DNA of 64,000 bases from Streptacidiphilus sp. PB12-B1b (GTDB lineage Bacteria > Actinomycetota > Actinomycetes > Streptomycetales > Streptomycetaceae). Positions 16,721-25,241 of this stretch are shown here, piece after piece. A model generated the notes under the pieces. The model did no database searches. It saw nothing but the letters and a program-made list of their open reading frames with translations, and had not been told where the DNA came from. A program made the translations under genes and the position numbers. How positions within the stretch are numbered: the stretch's first letter is position 1; each line of letters begins with the position of its first letter. The stretch is taken from contig NZ_CP048405.1 of assembly GCF_014084125.1 (NCBI RefSeq), positions 1,116,001 through 1,180,000 of the forward strand, written 5' to 3'.

Positions 16721-17398
16721 ATGTCGGAACAGCAGGTCGAGGAACAGGTCGAGGACGTCGCTGAGGACGCCGCCGCGCAGGCCGTCGGCGCACCGGCCGA
16801 CGGGCAGGCCGAGGAGCGCGCCCCGCAGCAGGTCGTCGGCGAGGAGCCGGACCTGACCAGGGGGACGTTCCGGCCGGTCACCGTCGTCGGCAACCCGGTC
16901 CTGCACCACCCCTGCGCGACCGTCACCGAGTTCGGCCCGGAGCTCGCCGCCCTGGTGGACGACCTCTTCGTGACCATGTACGCGGCCGAGGGCGTGGGCC
17001 TCGCGGCCAACCAGATCGGCGTCGCCCAGCGGGTCTTCGTCTACGACTGCCCGGACGACGACGGCGTCCGCCACATCGGCGTGGTGGTCAACCCGGTCCT
17101 GGACGACCTCGACCCCGCCCAGCGCACCCTGGACGAGTCGCCCGAGGGCTGCCTGTCCGTCCCCGGCGCGTACGCGGACCTCGCCCGCCCGGAGTTCGCG
17201 GTCGTGCGCGGCCAGGACAAGGACGGCAAGGACATCGTGGTCGAGGGCACCGGCTTCTTCGCCCGCTGCCTCCAGCACGAGACCGACCACCTCAACGGCT
17301 ACCTCTACATCGACCGGCTCTCCAAGCGGGACCGCAAGGACGCCCTGCGGCAGATGGCGGAGCTGACCCCGCGCTACGAGACCGTCCCCAACGACTGA
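16721..17398 (+). CDS. def: Peptide deformylase
   Basis: Removes the formyl group from nascent N-terminal methionine. All three PDF motifs are present: [10 protein letters not shown] (motif 1), EGCLSVPG with metal ligand Cys144 (motif 2), and QHETDH with His186, catalytic Glu187 and His190 (motif 3). The 225-residue length is larger than the minimal enzyme because of a 45-residue acidic, Gln/Glu/Ala-rich N-terminal extension, common in streptomycetes. ATG 16721 is chosen with a GAAGGCGAG region upstream; an in-frame GTG at 16691 is the alternative. Confidence 0.94.
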   Translation: MSEQQVEEQVEDVAEDAAAQAVGAPADGQAEERAPQQVVGEEPDLTRGTFRPVTVVGNPVLHHPCATVTEFGPELAALVDDLFVTMYAAEGVGLAANQIGVAQRVFVYDCPDDDGVRHIGVVVNPVLDDLDPAQRTLDESPEGCLSVPGAYADLARPEFAVVRGQDKDGKDIVVEGTGFFARCLQHETDHLNGYLYIDRLSKRDRKDALRQMAELTPRYETVPND

Positions 17399-17466
17399 GC
17401 CCCGGGCCCGCGACCGGGCCCCGGTCTTATCCGCGCCCTACCGGGCCGTGGGCGATCCTGGACAGC

Positions 17467-18111
17467 ATGGACGTTGATGCTGCCCAGGACCGCGACACCA
17501 CCGCCCCCGAGGCCGGCGCCCCCGTCGGCGCCGGCCGGGCCATGGCCTGGTTCCTGGTCGTCACCGGCGCCCTGGGCTTCCTGGCCTCCTTCACGCTCAC
17601 CTACGAGCGCTTCAAGCTGCTCACCCAGCCCGGATACGTACCGAGCTGCAGCATCAACCCCATCATCAGCTGCGGCAATGTGATGACCAAGCCCCAGGCG
17701 GCGGTCTTCGGCTTCCCCAACCCGCTGATGGGCATCGCCGGCTTCGCCGTCGTCCTCGCCGTCGGCACCGGCCTCCTGGCCGGCGCCCGCTACCGCCGCT
17801 GGTACTGGGCCGGCCTGCAGCTCGGCACGGCCTTCGGCCTCGGCCTGATCTGCTGGCTGGTCGGCCAGTCCCTCTACAGCATCGGCGCGCTCTGCCCGTA
17901 CTGCATGGTCGTCTGGGTGATCATCTTCCCGCTGTTCTGGTACGTCACCCTGCACAACCTCAAGCACTGCGTCATCCCCACCCCCGCCCGCTGGCGCAAC
18001 CCCCTCGACGCCCTGCTCACCCTCCACTGGTTCGGCCCCCTGCTCTGGTACCTGGTCATCGGCGGCATGATCCTCATCCGCTTCTGGTCCTACTGGAAGA
18101 CCCTGCTCTGA
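17467..18111 (+). CDS. Vitamin K epoxide reductase (VKOR) family protein
   Basis: A 214-residue membrane protein with about five hydrophobic segments. It carries both VKOR cysteine pairs: the loop pair in CSINPIISC and the active-site CPYC at the membrane face. Bacterial VKORs reoxidise the periplasmic disulfide-forming enzyme DsbA and pass electrons to menaquinone; that is the expected role here. FPNPLMGIAGFAVV and the Ser/Asn preceding CPYC fit the family. No DsbA-like gene is adjacent. It is downstream of def by 68 bases and close to the sigR-rsrA thiol-stress genes. Confidence 0.9.
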   Translation: MDVDAAQDRDTTAPEAGAPVGAGRAMAWFLVVTGALGFLASFTLTYERFKLLTQPGYVPSCSINPIISCGNVMTKPQAAVFGFPNPLMGIAGFAVVLAVGTGLLAGARYRRWYWAGLQLGTAFGLGLICWLVGQSLYSIGALCPYCMVVWVIIFPLFWYVTLHNLKHCVIPTPARWRNPLDALLTLHWFGPLLWYLVIGGMILIRFWSYWKTLL

Positions 18112-18148
18112 GAGCGGTGGGGCGGGTGGTGAGGTTGGTCCAGAGGCG

Positions 18149-18816
18149 GTGCGGGCGGAGTCGAAGCTGATGACGATGAGGGTGTCCAGGCCGGAGAGCG
18201 ACTCGCGGGTGAGCGGGGTGTGCGCCTTCCTGGAGGCGAAGGGCTGTCCCGTCGTCGCCGTGGCCAACCCGCTGCGCGGGGTGGCGTCGGACTCGGCGTA
18301 CCTGCTGAGCGTCCTGAAGACCATCAGCGGTCCGATCGTGCCGGTGGGGCACTCCTACGCGGGCTTCCTGATCAGCTCCGCGGCTGCGGCGGATCCCGAG
18401 GTCAAGGCGCTGGTCTATGTCGCCGCCTGCATCCCCGAGAAGGGCGAGAGCCCCGCGGAGCTGACCTACAAGTTCCCCGGGTCGCAGCTGACCGGGAGCA
18501 ACCTGCTCACCCGCCCGGAGCCGGGCGGGACCGACATCTACATCAACCCGGCCGACTTCAGCTCGGTGTACGCCGGCGGCCTCTCCCCGGAGCAGACCGC
18601 GCCGGCGGAGCCGGCCACCGTCAACCCGCCGGCCTCCGTGCCCAAGTGGGAGATCGTCGCGCTCCACGACAACGCGATCCCGACCAAGGCCGAGTTCTCC
18701 ATGGCCCAGCGGGCCTGCGCCCGGGGCGTCACCGCCGACTCGGCCATGACGTCCCGGCCGCCGCCCCGCAGGTGGTGGACCGCGTCATCCTCCAGGCGGC
18801 GCGCTCCGCCGGCTAG
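18149..18816 (+). pseudogene. Decayed alpha/beta hydrolase (truncated and frameshifted)
   Basis: The frame from 18149 encodes a recognisable middle of an alpha/beta hydrolase: GCPVVAVANPLRGVASDSAYLLSVL, the nucleophile elbow GHSYAGF, and KFPGSQL with GGTDIYINPADF. The N-terminal strand that should carry the oxyanion motif (VHGAF-type) is missing; unrelated sequence precedes it. A stretch before the final strand also appears deleted. Near 18742 one base seems lost: adding one G after TADS would join it to HDVPAAAPQVVDRVILQAARSAG, which is present in the next frame and ends at TAG 18814-18816. Three independent lesions make a functional product unlikely. Confidence 0.8.
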
Positions 18817-18829
18817 ACCCGCCGGACCC

Positions 18830-18864
18830 GCGCCTCCCGCCGCGCCTTCCGCGCCGGGAGGCGC
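18830..18864 (-). terminator. Probable terminator of nrdAB
   Basis: A 10-bp GC stem (18830-18839 with 18855-18864) and 15-base loop, 33 bases past the nrdB stop on the minus strand; it can also serve the plus strand. Confidence 0.6.
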
Positions 18865-18896
18865 GATCCGCCCCGCCCGAGGTCGTCGACGCCGGG

Positions 18897-19928
18897 TCAG
18901 AAGTCGTCGTCGAAGGAGACCGAGCCCTCGACGGCCACCTGGTACGCGGAGACCCGGCGTTCGAAGAAGTTGGTGAGCTCCTGGACGCCCTGGAGCTCCA
19001 TGAAGCCGAACGGGTTCTCCGAGCCGTAGCGGACCGGCAGGCCGAGGCGGGCGAGGCGCTGGTCGGCCACGCACTCCAGGTACTGCCGCATGGAGTCCGT
19101 GTTCATGCCGGGCAGGCCCTCGCCGCACAGGTCGCGGGCGAACTGCAGCTCGGCCTCGACGGCCTCCTCCAGCATCGCGGTGACCTGCGCGCCCAACTCG
19201 TCGTCCCACAGGTCGGGTTCCTCGGCGCGGACGGTGTCCACCACCTGGAACGCGAAGTCCATGTGCATGGACTCGTCGCGGAACACCCAGTTGGTGCCGG
19301 TGGCGAGCCCGTGCAGCAGGCCGCGCGAGCGGAACCAGTAGACGTACGCGAAGGCCCCGTAGAAGAACAGCCCCTCGATGCAGGCCGCGAAGCAGATCAG
19401 GTTGAGCAGGAAGCGCCGGCGGTCGGCCTTGGTGTGCAGCGCGTCGAGCTTCTCCACCTCGTTGATCCAGCGGAAGCAGAATTGGGCCTTCTCGCGGATG
19501 GAGGGGATGTTCTCCACCGCGGCGAAGGCCGCGTTGCGGTCCTCCGGGTCGGGCAGGTAGGTGTCCAGCAGGGTCAGGTAGAACTGGACGTGCACGGCCT
19601 CCTCGAACAGCTGGCGGGACAGGTACAACCGCGCCTCGGGCGAGTTGATGTGCTTGTACAGCGTCAGCACCAGGTTGTTGGAGACGATGGAGTCGCCGGT
19701 TGCGAAGAACGCGACCAGGCGGCCCAGCAGGTGGCGCTCGTCCGCGCTCAGCTTGGCCAGGTCGGCGACGTCCGAGTGCAGGTCCACCTCCTCCACGGTC
19801 CAGGTGTTCTTGATGGCGTTGCGGTAGTGCTCGTAGAAGTCCGGGTAGCGCATCGGACGCAGGGTCAGTTCGAAGCCCGGGTCGAGCAGGTTCTTCTCGG
19901 CGGCGCGGGGCGTGGCGGGGTCGGACAT
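18897..19928 (-). CDS. nrdB: Class Ia ribonucleotide reductase, small (beta) subunit
   Basis: NrdB generates the tyrosyl radical used by NrdA to reduce ribonucleoside diphosphates. The 343-residue product has the di-iron ligand pattern: Asp in FATGDSIV, Glu and His in FEEAVHVQFY, Glu in CIEGLFFYG, and Glu plus His in RDESMHMDF. The radical tyrosine is the Tyr four residues after the first ligand His, as in E. coli Tyr122. The C-terminal VEGSVSFDDDF is the tail that docks into NrdA. The ATG at 19928 overlaps the nrdA stop (TGATG), indicating translational coupling; an ATG at 19937 is less likely. Confidence 0.94.
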   Translation of the reverse strand: MSDPATPRAAEKNLLDPGFELTLRPMRYPDFYEHYRNAIKNTWTVEEVDLHSDVADLAKLSADERHLLGRLVAFFATGDSIVSNNLVLTLYKHINSPEARLYLSRQLFEEAVHVQFYLTLLDTYLPDPEDRNAAFAAVENIPSIREKAQFCFRWINEVEKLDALHTKADRRRFLLNLICFAACIEGLFFYGAFAYVYWFRSRGLLHGLATGTNWVFRDESMHMDFAFQVVDTVRAEEPDLWDDELGAQVTAMLEEAVEAELQFARDLCGEGLPGMNTDSMRQYLECVADQRLARLGLPVRYGSENPFGFMELQGVQELTNFFERRVSAYQVAVEGSVSFDDDF

Positions 19929-22357
19929 CACTGGCATGCCTCGCAGGACTCGGGGTTCTCAAGGGAGCAGGCGATCGCCGCGTCGTCCTCGACGATCGGC
20001 AGGTCGTTGGAGAGGTCGGCCGGCTGGCTCAGCGGCGGAGCGGCCTCGGTGACCGGCGCGGCCTCGGCGGCCTGGGCCGCCTGGGCGGCGCGGGCGATCC
20101 GGGTGGCCGGGCGGGAGCGCAGGTAGTAGGTGGTCTTCAGGCCGACCTTCCAGGCGTACGCGTACATCGAGCTGAGCTTGCCGATGGTGGGCGAGGCCAG
20201 GAACAGGTTCAGCGACTGGCTCTGATCCAGGTACGGCATCCGGGCCGCGGCCAGGTCGATCAGCGCGCGCTGCGGCAGCTCCCAGGCGGTGCGGTAGAGC
20301 GACTTGAGGTCGTCCGGCAGGCCGGGGATCTCCAGCGCCGAGCCGTTGGCCTCGCGCAGCGACTCGCGGGCGGCGGAGGTCCACAGCCCGAGCGCCTTGA
20401 GGTCGGCCACCAGGTACGGGTTGACCTGGAGGAACTCCCCGCTCAGGGTCTCCCGCTTGAACAGGTTGGACACCTGCGGCTCGATGCACTCGTACACGCC
20501 CGCGATGGAGGCGATGGTCGCGGTCGGGGCGATCGCCAGCAGCAGCGAGTTGCGCAGCCCGGTGACGGCGATCCGCTCGCGCAGCGCGGCCCAGCGGTCG
20601 GCCCAGGCGGTGGCGGTGTCGAAGTGGTCGATGTGCAGCTGGCCGCGCGCGGCGCGGGTCTCCTGGTACGCCTCGTGCCTGCCGAGGCGCTCGGCCAGGT
20701 CGCAGCTGGTCTCGTAGGCGGCGAGCATGATCCGCTCGGAGATCCGGGTGGACAGCTCCTTGGCCTCGGCCGAGTCGAAGTCCAGCCGGAGCCGGAAGAA
20801 GACGTCCTGCAGGCCCATGACGCCCAGGCCGACCGGCCGCCAGCGGGAGTTGGAGGCGGCGGCCTCGGGGGTCGGGTAGAAGTTGATGTCCACGACCCGG
20901 TCCAGGAAGGTCACGGCGGTGCGGACGGTGGCGTCCAGCCGCTCCCAGTCCATCGAGCCGTCGGCCAGCAGGTGCGCGCCGAGGTTGACCGAGCCGAGGT
21001 TGCAGACGGCGGTCTCGGAGTCGTCGGTGACCTCGATGATCTCCGTGCACAGGTTGGACGAGTGGACGGTGCGGCCGGGCAGCGCGGTCTGGTTGGCGGC
21101 GCGGTTGGAGGCGTCCTTGAAGGTCATCCAGCCGTTGCCGGTCTGCGCCAGGGTGCGCATCATCCGGGCGTACAGGGAGCGGGCCGGGACGGTGCGGGCG
21201 GCCAGCCCGGCGGCCTCGGCCTTGGTGTAGGCGGCGTCGAACTCCGCGCCCCACAGGTCGACCAGTTCGGGGACGTCGCCGGGGGAGAACAGCGACCACT
21301 CGGCGTCGGCCTCGACCCGGCGCATGAACTCGTCCGGGATCCAGTGCGCCAGGTTGAGGTTGTGGGTGCGCCGGGCCTCCTCGCCGGTGCTGTCGCGCAG
21401 CTCCAGGAACTCCTCGATGTCCGCGTGCCAGGTCTCCAGGTAGACGCAGGCGGCGCCCTTGCGCCGGCCGCCCTGGTTGACCGCCGCCACCGACGAGTCC
21501 AGCGTGCGCAGGAACGGCACGATGCCGTTGGACTGGCCGTTGGTGCCCCGGATCAGGCTGCCGCGCGAGCGGATCCGGCTGTACGACAGGCCGATGCCGC
21601 CCGCGTGCTTGCTGAGCCGGGCGATCTGCGCGTAGCGGGCGTAGATCGAGTCCAGCTCGTCCAGCGGGGAGTCCAGCAGGTAGCAGGAGGACATCTGCGG
21701 GTGCCGGGTGCCGGAGTTGAACAGGGTCGGCGAGGAGGGCAGGTACTCCAGCCGACTCATCAGCCGGTACAGCTCGGCGACCTCGGCCACGGAGCCGGTG
21801 TCCCCGCCGATCTGCAGCCCGCAGGCGACGCGCAGCATGAAGTGCTGCGGGGTCTCGATGACCTGACGGGTGATCGGGTGGCGCAGCAGGTAGCGGGAGT
21901 AGACGGTGCGCAGCCCGAAGTACTCGAAGCGGTCGTCCCCGGCGGGGTCGACCACCGCGTCCAGGGCCGCGGCGTGGGCGGCGACGAACGCGGCGGTGGG
22001 GTCGCCGATCAGCCCCTCGCGGTGACCGACAGTGATCGAGGCGGCGAAGCAGGTGGAGCCCTGGCCGGCCGCCTCCTCGCGGATCTCCTCGGCCAGGAGG
22101 CGGGCCGCGAGCCGGGAGTACTGCGGGTCCTCGGCGATGAGCGCGGCGGCGGCCTCGGTGGCCAGCCCGCGCAGTTCGGCGTAGTCCGCGCCGCCGCTGC
22201 GGCCGCGCAGGGCGGCGGCGGCGACCCGTCCGGGGTCCACCTCGGGGAGGTCGGCGGAGCGCTCGGTGAGCGTACGCAGCAGGGCAGCGCCGGGGCCGTC
22301 AGGGGTGCCGGGTGCACCGGCCTGGGCAGGCAGGGTGGCGGTTGCTGTGTCAGTCAC
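19928..22357 (-). CDS. nrdA: Class Ia ribonucleotide reductase, large (alpha) subunit
   Basis: An 809-residue catalytic subunit. Active-site motifs are visible: SSCYLLDS (first redox Cys), SSNLCTEIIEV (Asn, radical Cys, Glu), the second redox Cys in ETAVCNLGSVN, and the C-terminal shuttle cysteines SCEACQ. The N-terminus contains only the later part of an ATP-cone (VDPGRVAAAALRG to YSRLAARLLAEE) without the VxKRDG strand, so the allosteric activity site looks incomplete. GTG 22357 is chosen because GAGGAG lies six bases upstream; an open frame continues into the riboswitch leader. Expression is predicted to be governed by NrdR boxes and an adenosylcobalamin riboswitch. Confidence 0.94.
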   Translation of the reverse strand: MTDTATATLPAQAGAPGTPDGPGAALLRTLTERSADLPEVDPGRVAAAALRGRSGGADYAELRGLATEAAAALIAEDPQYSRLAARLLAEEIREEAAGQGSTCFAASITVGHREGLIGDPTAAFVAAHAAALDAVVDPAGDDRFEYFGLRTVYSRYLLRHPITRQVIETPQHFMLRVACGLQIGGDTGSVAEVAELYRLMSRLEYLPSSPTLFNSGTRHPQMSSCYLLDSPLDELDSIYARYAQIARLSKHAGGIGLSYSRIRSRGSLIRGTNGQSNGIVPFLRTLDSSVAAVNQGGRRKGAACVYLETWHADIEEFLELRDSTGEEARRTHNLNLAHWIPDEFMRRVEADAEWSLFSPGDVPELVDLWGAEFDAAYTKAEAAGLAARTVPARSLYARMMRTLAQTGNGWMTFKDASNRAANQTALPGRTVHSSNLCTEIIEVTDDSETAVCNLGSVNLGAHLLADGSMDWERLDATVRTAVTFLDRVVDINFYPTPEAAASNSRWRPVGLGVMGLQDVFFRLRLDFDSAEAKELSTRISERIMLAAYETSCDLAERLGRHEAYQETRAARGQLHIDHFDTATAWADRWAALRERIAVTGLRNSLLLAIAPTATIASIAGVYECIEPQVSNLFKRETLSGEFLQVNPYLVADLKALGLWTSAARESLREANGSALEIPGLPDDLKSLYRTAWELPQRALIDLAAARMPYLDQSQSLNLFLASPTIGKLSSMYAYAWKVGLKTTYYLRSRPATRIARAAQAAQAAEAAPVTEAAPPLSQPADLSNDLPIVEDDAAIACSLENPESCEACQ

Positions 22358-22396
22358 GTTCGCTCCTCGTTGGCGGCGGCCGGTCGGCGAGGGGCC

Positions 22397-22415
22397 GCCT
22401 CGGGCGGAGCGAGGC
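22397..22415 (-). other. Leader hairpin between riboswitch and nrdA
   Basis: A 6-bp GC stem GCCTCG/CGAGGC (22397-22402 with 22410-22415) with a seven-base loop, about 40 bases before the nrdA start. It could be part of the riboswitch expression platform. The mechanism is not evident from the sequence. Confidence 0.45.
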
Positions 22416-22469
22416 GTGCGAAAGCGCAAGACGGCAGCGCGCAGCACATCCTCGGCCCACCCTCGGGGC

Positions 22470-22612
22470 CCGGAAGTCATGCCGTCGGCAGGTAATCGGA
22501 CTTGCGGGCGCGATTCCGGGCGACCGGAAGGGTCGGGACGCTCGGGGCGCAGCCGCTCACCGCTGCGGGGCAGTCCCGGATTCGCACCGGGTTCCCCTGC
22601 TTCGACAGCGAG
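22470..22612 (-). ncRNA. Adenosylcobalamin (B12) riboswitch upstream of nrdAB
   Basis: Read on the minus strand, the leader contains the invariant cobalamin aptamer segments: GGGAACCCGGTGCGAATCC (about 22594-22576), then GGGACTGCCCCGC, and 3' the B12 box AGTCCGATTACCTGCC (about 22506-22490). Order and spacing match the Rfam-type cobalamin element. In Streptomyces the class Ia nrdABS genes are known to be repressed by B12 through such an element, so that the cobalamin-dependent class II enzyme is used when B12 is present. Boundaries are approximate. Confidence 0.92.
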
Positions 22613-22616
22613 AGTG

Positions 22617-22663
22617 AGCATACATCTGGTGGCGCTGGCTGGAAGCACCACCAGATGTTGTGT
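22617..22663 (-). promoter_or_regulatory. Pair of NrdR boxes overlapping the nrdAB promoter
   Basis: Two 16-bp sites lie exactly 15 bp apart. On the minus strand box 1 (22663-22648) is ACACAACATCTGGTGG, close to the NrdR consensus ACACWATATATWGTGT; box 2 (22632-22617) is more divergent. The 15-bp spacing is that of known NrdR operator pairs. Box 2 contains TATGCT (22622-22617), a good -10, which would place the transcription start just before the riboswitch. The boxes also form a 10-bp inverted repeat (22623-22632 with 22648-22657). The nrdR gene itself is not in the window. Confidence 0.75.
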
Positions 22664-22678
22664 CGGGCGTGAGCAGAT

Positions 22679-23179
22679 TCACTGGACTAGTTCCAATGCA
22701 TAGGTCATCAGTTCGACTCCCGGGGCGGGGGACCAGTCGCGGGCCGGGGTGCGTACGAAGCCGAGCCGTTCGTAGATCCGGTGCGCGCGGACCATGGCCG
22801 GCTGGGTCGACATCACCAGCCTCGGCAGGCCCCGCTCGCGCGCCCGTTCGATGCAGGCGCGCACCAGCGCCTCGCCCGCGCCCCGCCCGCGCGCCTCCGC
22901 CGAGACCGCCAGCATCCGGAACTCGCCCTCCTGCCCCTGCGCCAGATCCGCGTACGGAGAACCCGGCGGCGCGAAGGTCACCGACCCCAGCAGCGCCCCC
23001 GAGAGCGGGTCCACGGCGACCAGCAGCTCGGCCCGCCGGGCCCGGTCGCGGCCGTCGCGCAGGCGCGCCGCGTTGGCGCTGTCGCGCGCGGTGTGGCCGT
23101 CGCCGATGAAGGATTCGGCGGTGAGATCCCCGGCGGCGTCGAGCTCGGACGCGAGGGCGGGGCGGATGACGATGTCCAT
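22679..23179 (-). CDS. GNAT-family N-acetyltransferase
   Basis: A 166-residue single-domain acetyltransferase. The acetyl-CoA pyrophosphate loop is AVSAEARGRGAGEALVRACIERAR (motif A, R/Q-x-x-G-x-G/A), preceded by the EFRMLAV beta-4 strand and followed by AHRIYERLGFVR (motif B). The substrate is unknown. ATG 23179 (MDIVIRPA) is chosen as the first residue of the beta-1 strand; the frame stays open upstream. It is downstream of no operon partner; the nrdAB promoter region begins 16 bases after its stop. Confidence 0.85.
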   Translation of the reverse strand: MDIVIRPALASELDAAGDLTAESFIGDGHTARDSANAARLRDGRDRARRAELLVAVDPLSGALLGSVTFAPPGSPYADLAQGQEGEFRMLAVSAEARGRGAGEALVRACIERARERGLPRLVMSTQPAMVRAHRIYERLGFVRTPARDWSPAPGVELMTYALELVQ

Positions 23180-23294
23180 GCCCGAGAGTCTGCCCCAGCG
23201 CCGGAAGGGGCTCGGAACGGGGCCCGGCACCGGAATGGCGGTACCCGGTCGTCGTCGCCGAGCGTGACGACTGGTGGCGTGTCAGATTCAAAAA

Positions 23295-24338
23295 GTGACT
23301 ACTACAACACGCATGCGCAGGACGATAGGACTGGGCCTGGCCGCCTTGGTGGCCGGGCCGCTGGGGGCGATGGGCACGGCGGGCATGGCCCACGCGGCCG
23401 CGACGGCGACGGCGACCGCGACGACGGCACGGGCGGGCGGGGCGGTACGCGCCGCCGCGCCGGAGGCGGCGGCCTGCGGGGCCGTCAGCAGGGCCTCGCA
23501 CGACAGCGCCCAGCCCGCCGTGAGACCCCGTCAGTCGCACCGCACGAGCCCGGCGGGCGGCCACGCCTCCACCACCGGGCACCCGTCGCAGAGCCGGGCC
23601 GACCCGGGCTGCGACAGCGCCCGCCCGGCGGCCGACAGCGCGGTCCGCCCGCGGCCGCAGCGGCCCGTCCGGATCGCCCCGGCGACGGGAGCCCGGGCCG
23701 TCGACCTCCGGACGGCAGCGGCTCCGGCAGCGGCCGTGGCGGCGGCTGCGGCGGTGGACCCGCACCCAGCCCGCGCGGCGGCGCACACAGCACCGCACGC
23801 AGCACCGCACGCAGCACCGCACGGGACGCAGCCGCAGGCCGGGGGCAGCGCGGGCGGGGACGGCCGTGGGGAGACCGGCAAGGGCGGCAAGGGCAAGGGC
23901 GGCCACGGCCACGGCGCGGGGAAGGGCCACGGCGGTAAGGGCCACGGCGGCGGCAAGGGCGGCCACGGCGGGACGGACGCCGCCGTGCCGGTCGGGCTGG
24001 ACGCGGTCGCGCACAGCGGCGGCCGTGGCGGCGCCGGGAACCAGGACGGCGGCTGGAGCGGTCAGGCCGCCGACGCCGACGGGAGCGGCGCCGGCTGGGC
24101 CGGTCGCGGCGGCCAGGACGGCGACGGCGACCACAGCGACCGCGGCGACCACGGCGGGCGGGACGGCCACGACGGCTGGGACGGCCGTGACGGTCACGGC
24201 GGCGCCCGGCCGGAGCTGGCCGCCACCGGCGTCTCCGGCGAGGGCACGCTGCTGATCGGCGGCGCCGCCGCCGTGGCGCTCGGCGGCGGCGCCGGGCTGC
24301 TGCTGCTCCGGCGGCGGGTGCTCAGGCGCTCTCTGTGA
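23295..24338 (+). CDS. Secreted, sortase-anchored Gly/His-rich surface protein (LAXTG)
   Basis: A 347-residue low-complexity protein. An N-terminal signal peptide (MRRTIGLGLAALVAGPLGAMGTAGMAHAA) is followed by an Ala/Pro/His-rich region with PHAAPHAAPHG repeats, then a Gly/Lys/His-rich block (about residues 190-250, GHGHGAGKGHGGKGHGGG) and a Gly/Asp/His block. The C-terminus ELAATG, hydrophobic stretch and RRRVLRR tail form an LAXTG sorting signal, the type handled by class E sortases in Streptomyces. The His/Gly density suggests metal binding, which is inference. The start is uncertain (GTG 23295 or ATG 23313). Its last 17 bases overlap the convergent phosphatase gene. Confidence 0.75.
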   Translation: MTTTTRMRRTIGLGLAALVAGPLGAMGTAGMAHAAATATATATTARAGGAVRAAAPEAAACGAVSRASHDSAQPAVRPRQSHRTSPAGGHASTTGHPSQSRADPGCDSARPAADSAVRPRPQRPVRIAPATGARAVDLRTAAAPAAAVAAAAAVDPHPARAAAHTAPHAAPHAAPHGTQPQAGGSAGGDGRGETGKGGKGKGGHGHGAGKGHGGKGHGGGKGGHGGTDAAVPVGLDAVAHSGGRGGAGNQDGGWSGQAADADGSGAGWAGRGGQDGDGDHSDRGDHGGRDGHDGWDGRDGHGGARPELAATGVSGEGTLLIGGAAAVALGGGAGLLLLRRRVLRRSL

Positions 24339-25167
24339 GCAGCTCCCGCAGCCGCCGCAGCTCCTCCGAGGTCAGCCCGAGGTGGCGCAGGTACGCCTGC
24401 ATGCTGCCGTAGCGGCCGGACGTCCGGCGGAGGAAGAGGGCGAGCAGGTCGGGGTGGACCGGTCGGGAGATCCGGTCCACCCCGTGTTCGTCGAGGTAGT
24501 GCACCGGTTCGCCGAGCAGCCCGAGGCCAAGGTTGGACAGGACGTAGTCGTCGGTGATGTCGGCCTCGTCCACGCCCAGGGCGGAGAGGATGACGGCCAC
24601 GGTGACCCCGGTGCGGTCCTTGCCGACGGCGCAGTGCAGCAGCGCGGGCAGCGCGCCGGGCTCCAGCAGCCGCCGGACGCAGGCGAGGATCGGCGGGCCC
24701 GCGACGTCCGCCATGAAGGCGTACATGGGCTCCAGCGGGTGGTGCGGGGCGGCCGGGGCCCCGCCCTGCCCGTCGGCGTCCGGCTCGCCGTCGAGGGAGG
24801 CGTCGGGGGAGGCGTCGACGGCCGAGTCCGGGTTGCCGGAGGTGGCTTCGAACGGCGGCAGGGTCGGCAGGTTGACCGAGCTGAACGGCAGCCCGTGGGA
24901 CAGGTCCGGCCAGCGCCGGATCTCGGGCTCGCTGCGCAGGTCGACAACGGTGTTCAGGCCCAGCTCGGCCAGGCGTTCGGCACCCTCGGGCGTCAGCTCG
25001 CCGAGCGCGCCCGAGCGGTAGAGCGCGCCCGCGCGCACCCGTCGGCCGTCGGCGGCGGCGAACCCGCCGACGTCGCGCAGGTTGTGCACGCCGGGGACGT
25101 CCAGCAGGCGCTCGCTGCCGGTCAGCGCGCCGGCAGCGGATATGGCGGGGGTGTCGGTGGTCTCCAT
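24322..25167 (-). CDS. Tyrosine-protein phosphatase (PTP-like, CX5R)
   Basis: A 281-residue cytoplasmic phosphatase of the bacterial PTP/DSP3 type (Y_phosphatase3). The N-terminus GVHNLRDVGGFAAADGRRVRAGALYRSGAL is the family hallmark, and HCAVGKDRTG is the P-loop CX5R with catalytic Cys and Arg. An insertion of about 40 residues rich in Asp/Ser/Pro (around residues 125-165) is unusual. Related enzymes act on phosphotyrosine proteins, or phosphoinositides in pathogens. It overlaps the convergent surface protein gene by 17 bases at the 3' ends. A leaderless promoter fixes ATG 25167. Confidence 0.88.
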   Translation of the reverse strand: METTDTPAISAAGALTGSERLLDVPGVHNLRDVGGFAAADGRRVRAGALYRSGALGELTPEGAERLAELGLNTVVDLRSEPEIRRWPDLSHGLPFSSVNLPTLPPFEATSGNPDSAVDASPDASLDGEPDADGQGGAPAAPHHPLEPMYAFMADVAGPPILACVRRLLEPGALPALLHCAVGKDRTGVTVAVILSALGVDEADITDDYVLSNLGLGLLGEPVHYLDEHGVDRISRPVHPDLLALFLRRTSGRYGSMQAYLRHLGLTSEELRRLRELLTESA

Positions 25168-25180
25168 GGCCGCCACCCTA
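25168..25180 (-). promoter_or_regulatory. -10 box of a predicted leaderless promoter for the tyrosine phosphatase
   Basis: On the minus strand TAGGGT (25180-25175), then seven bases, then ATG 25167. No Shine-Dalgarno. Confidence 0.5.
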
Positions 25181-25241
25181 GGGCGCGGGCGCTCCGCTCC
25201 ACCCGGCCCCCGCCGACTGCGGGGCCCGGGCGGAGCGGGGG

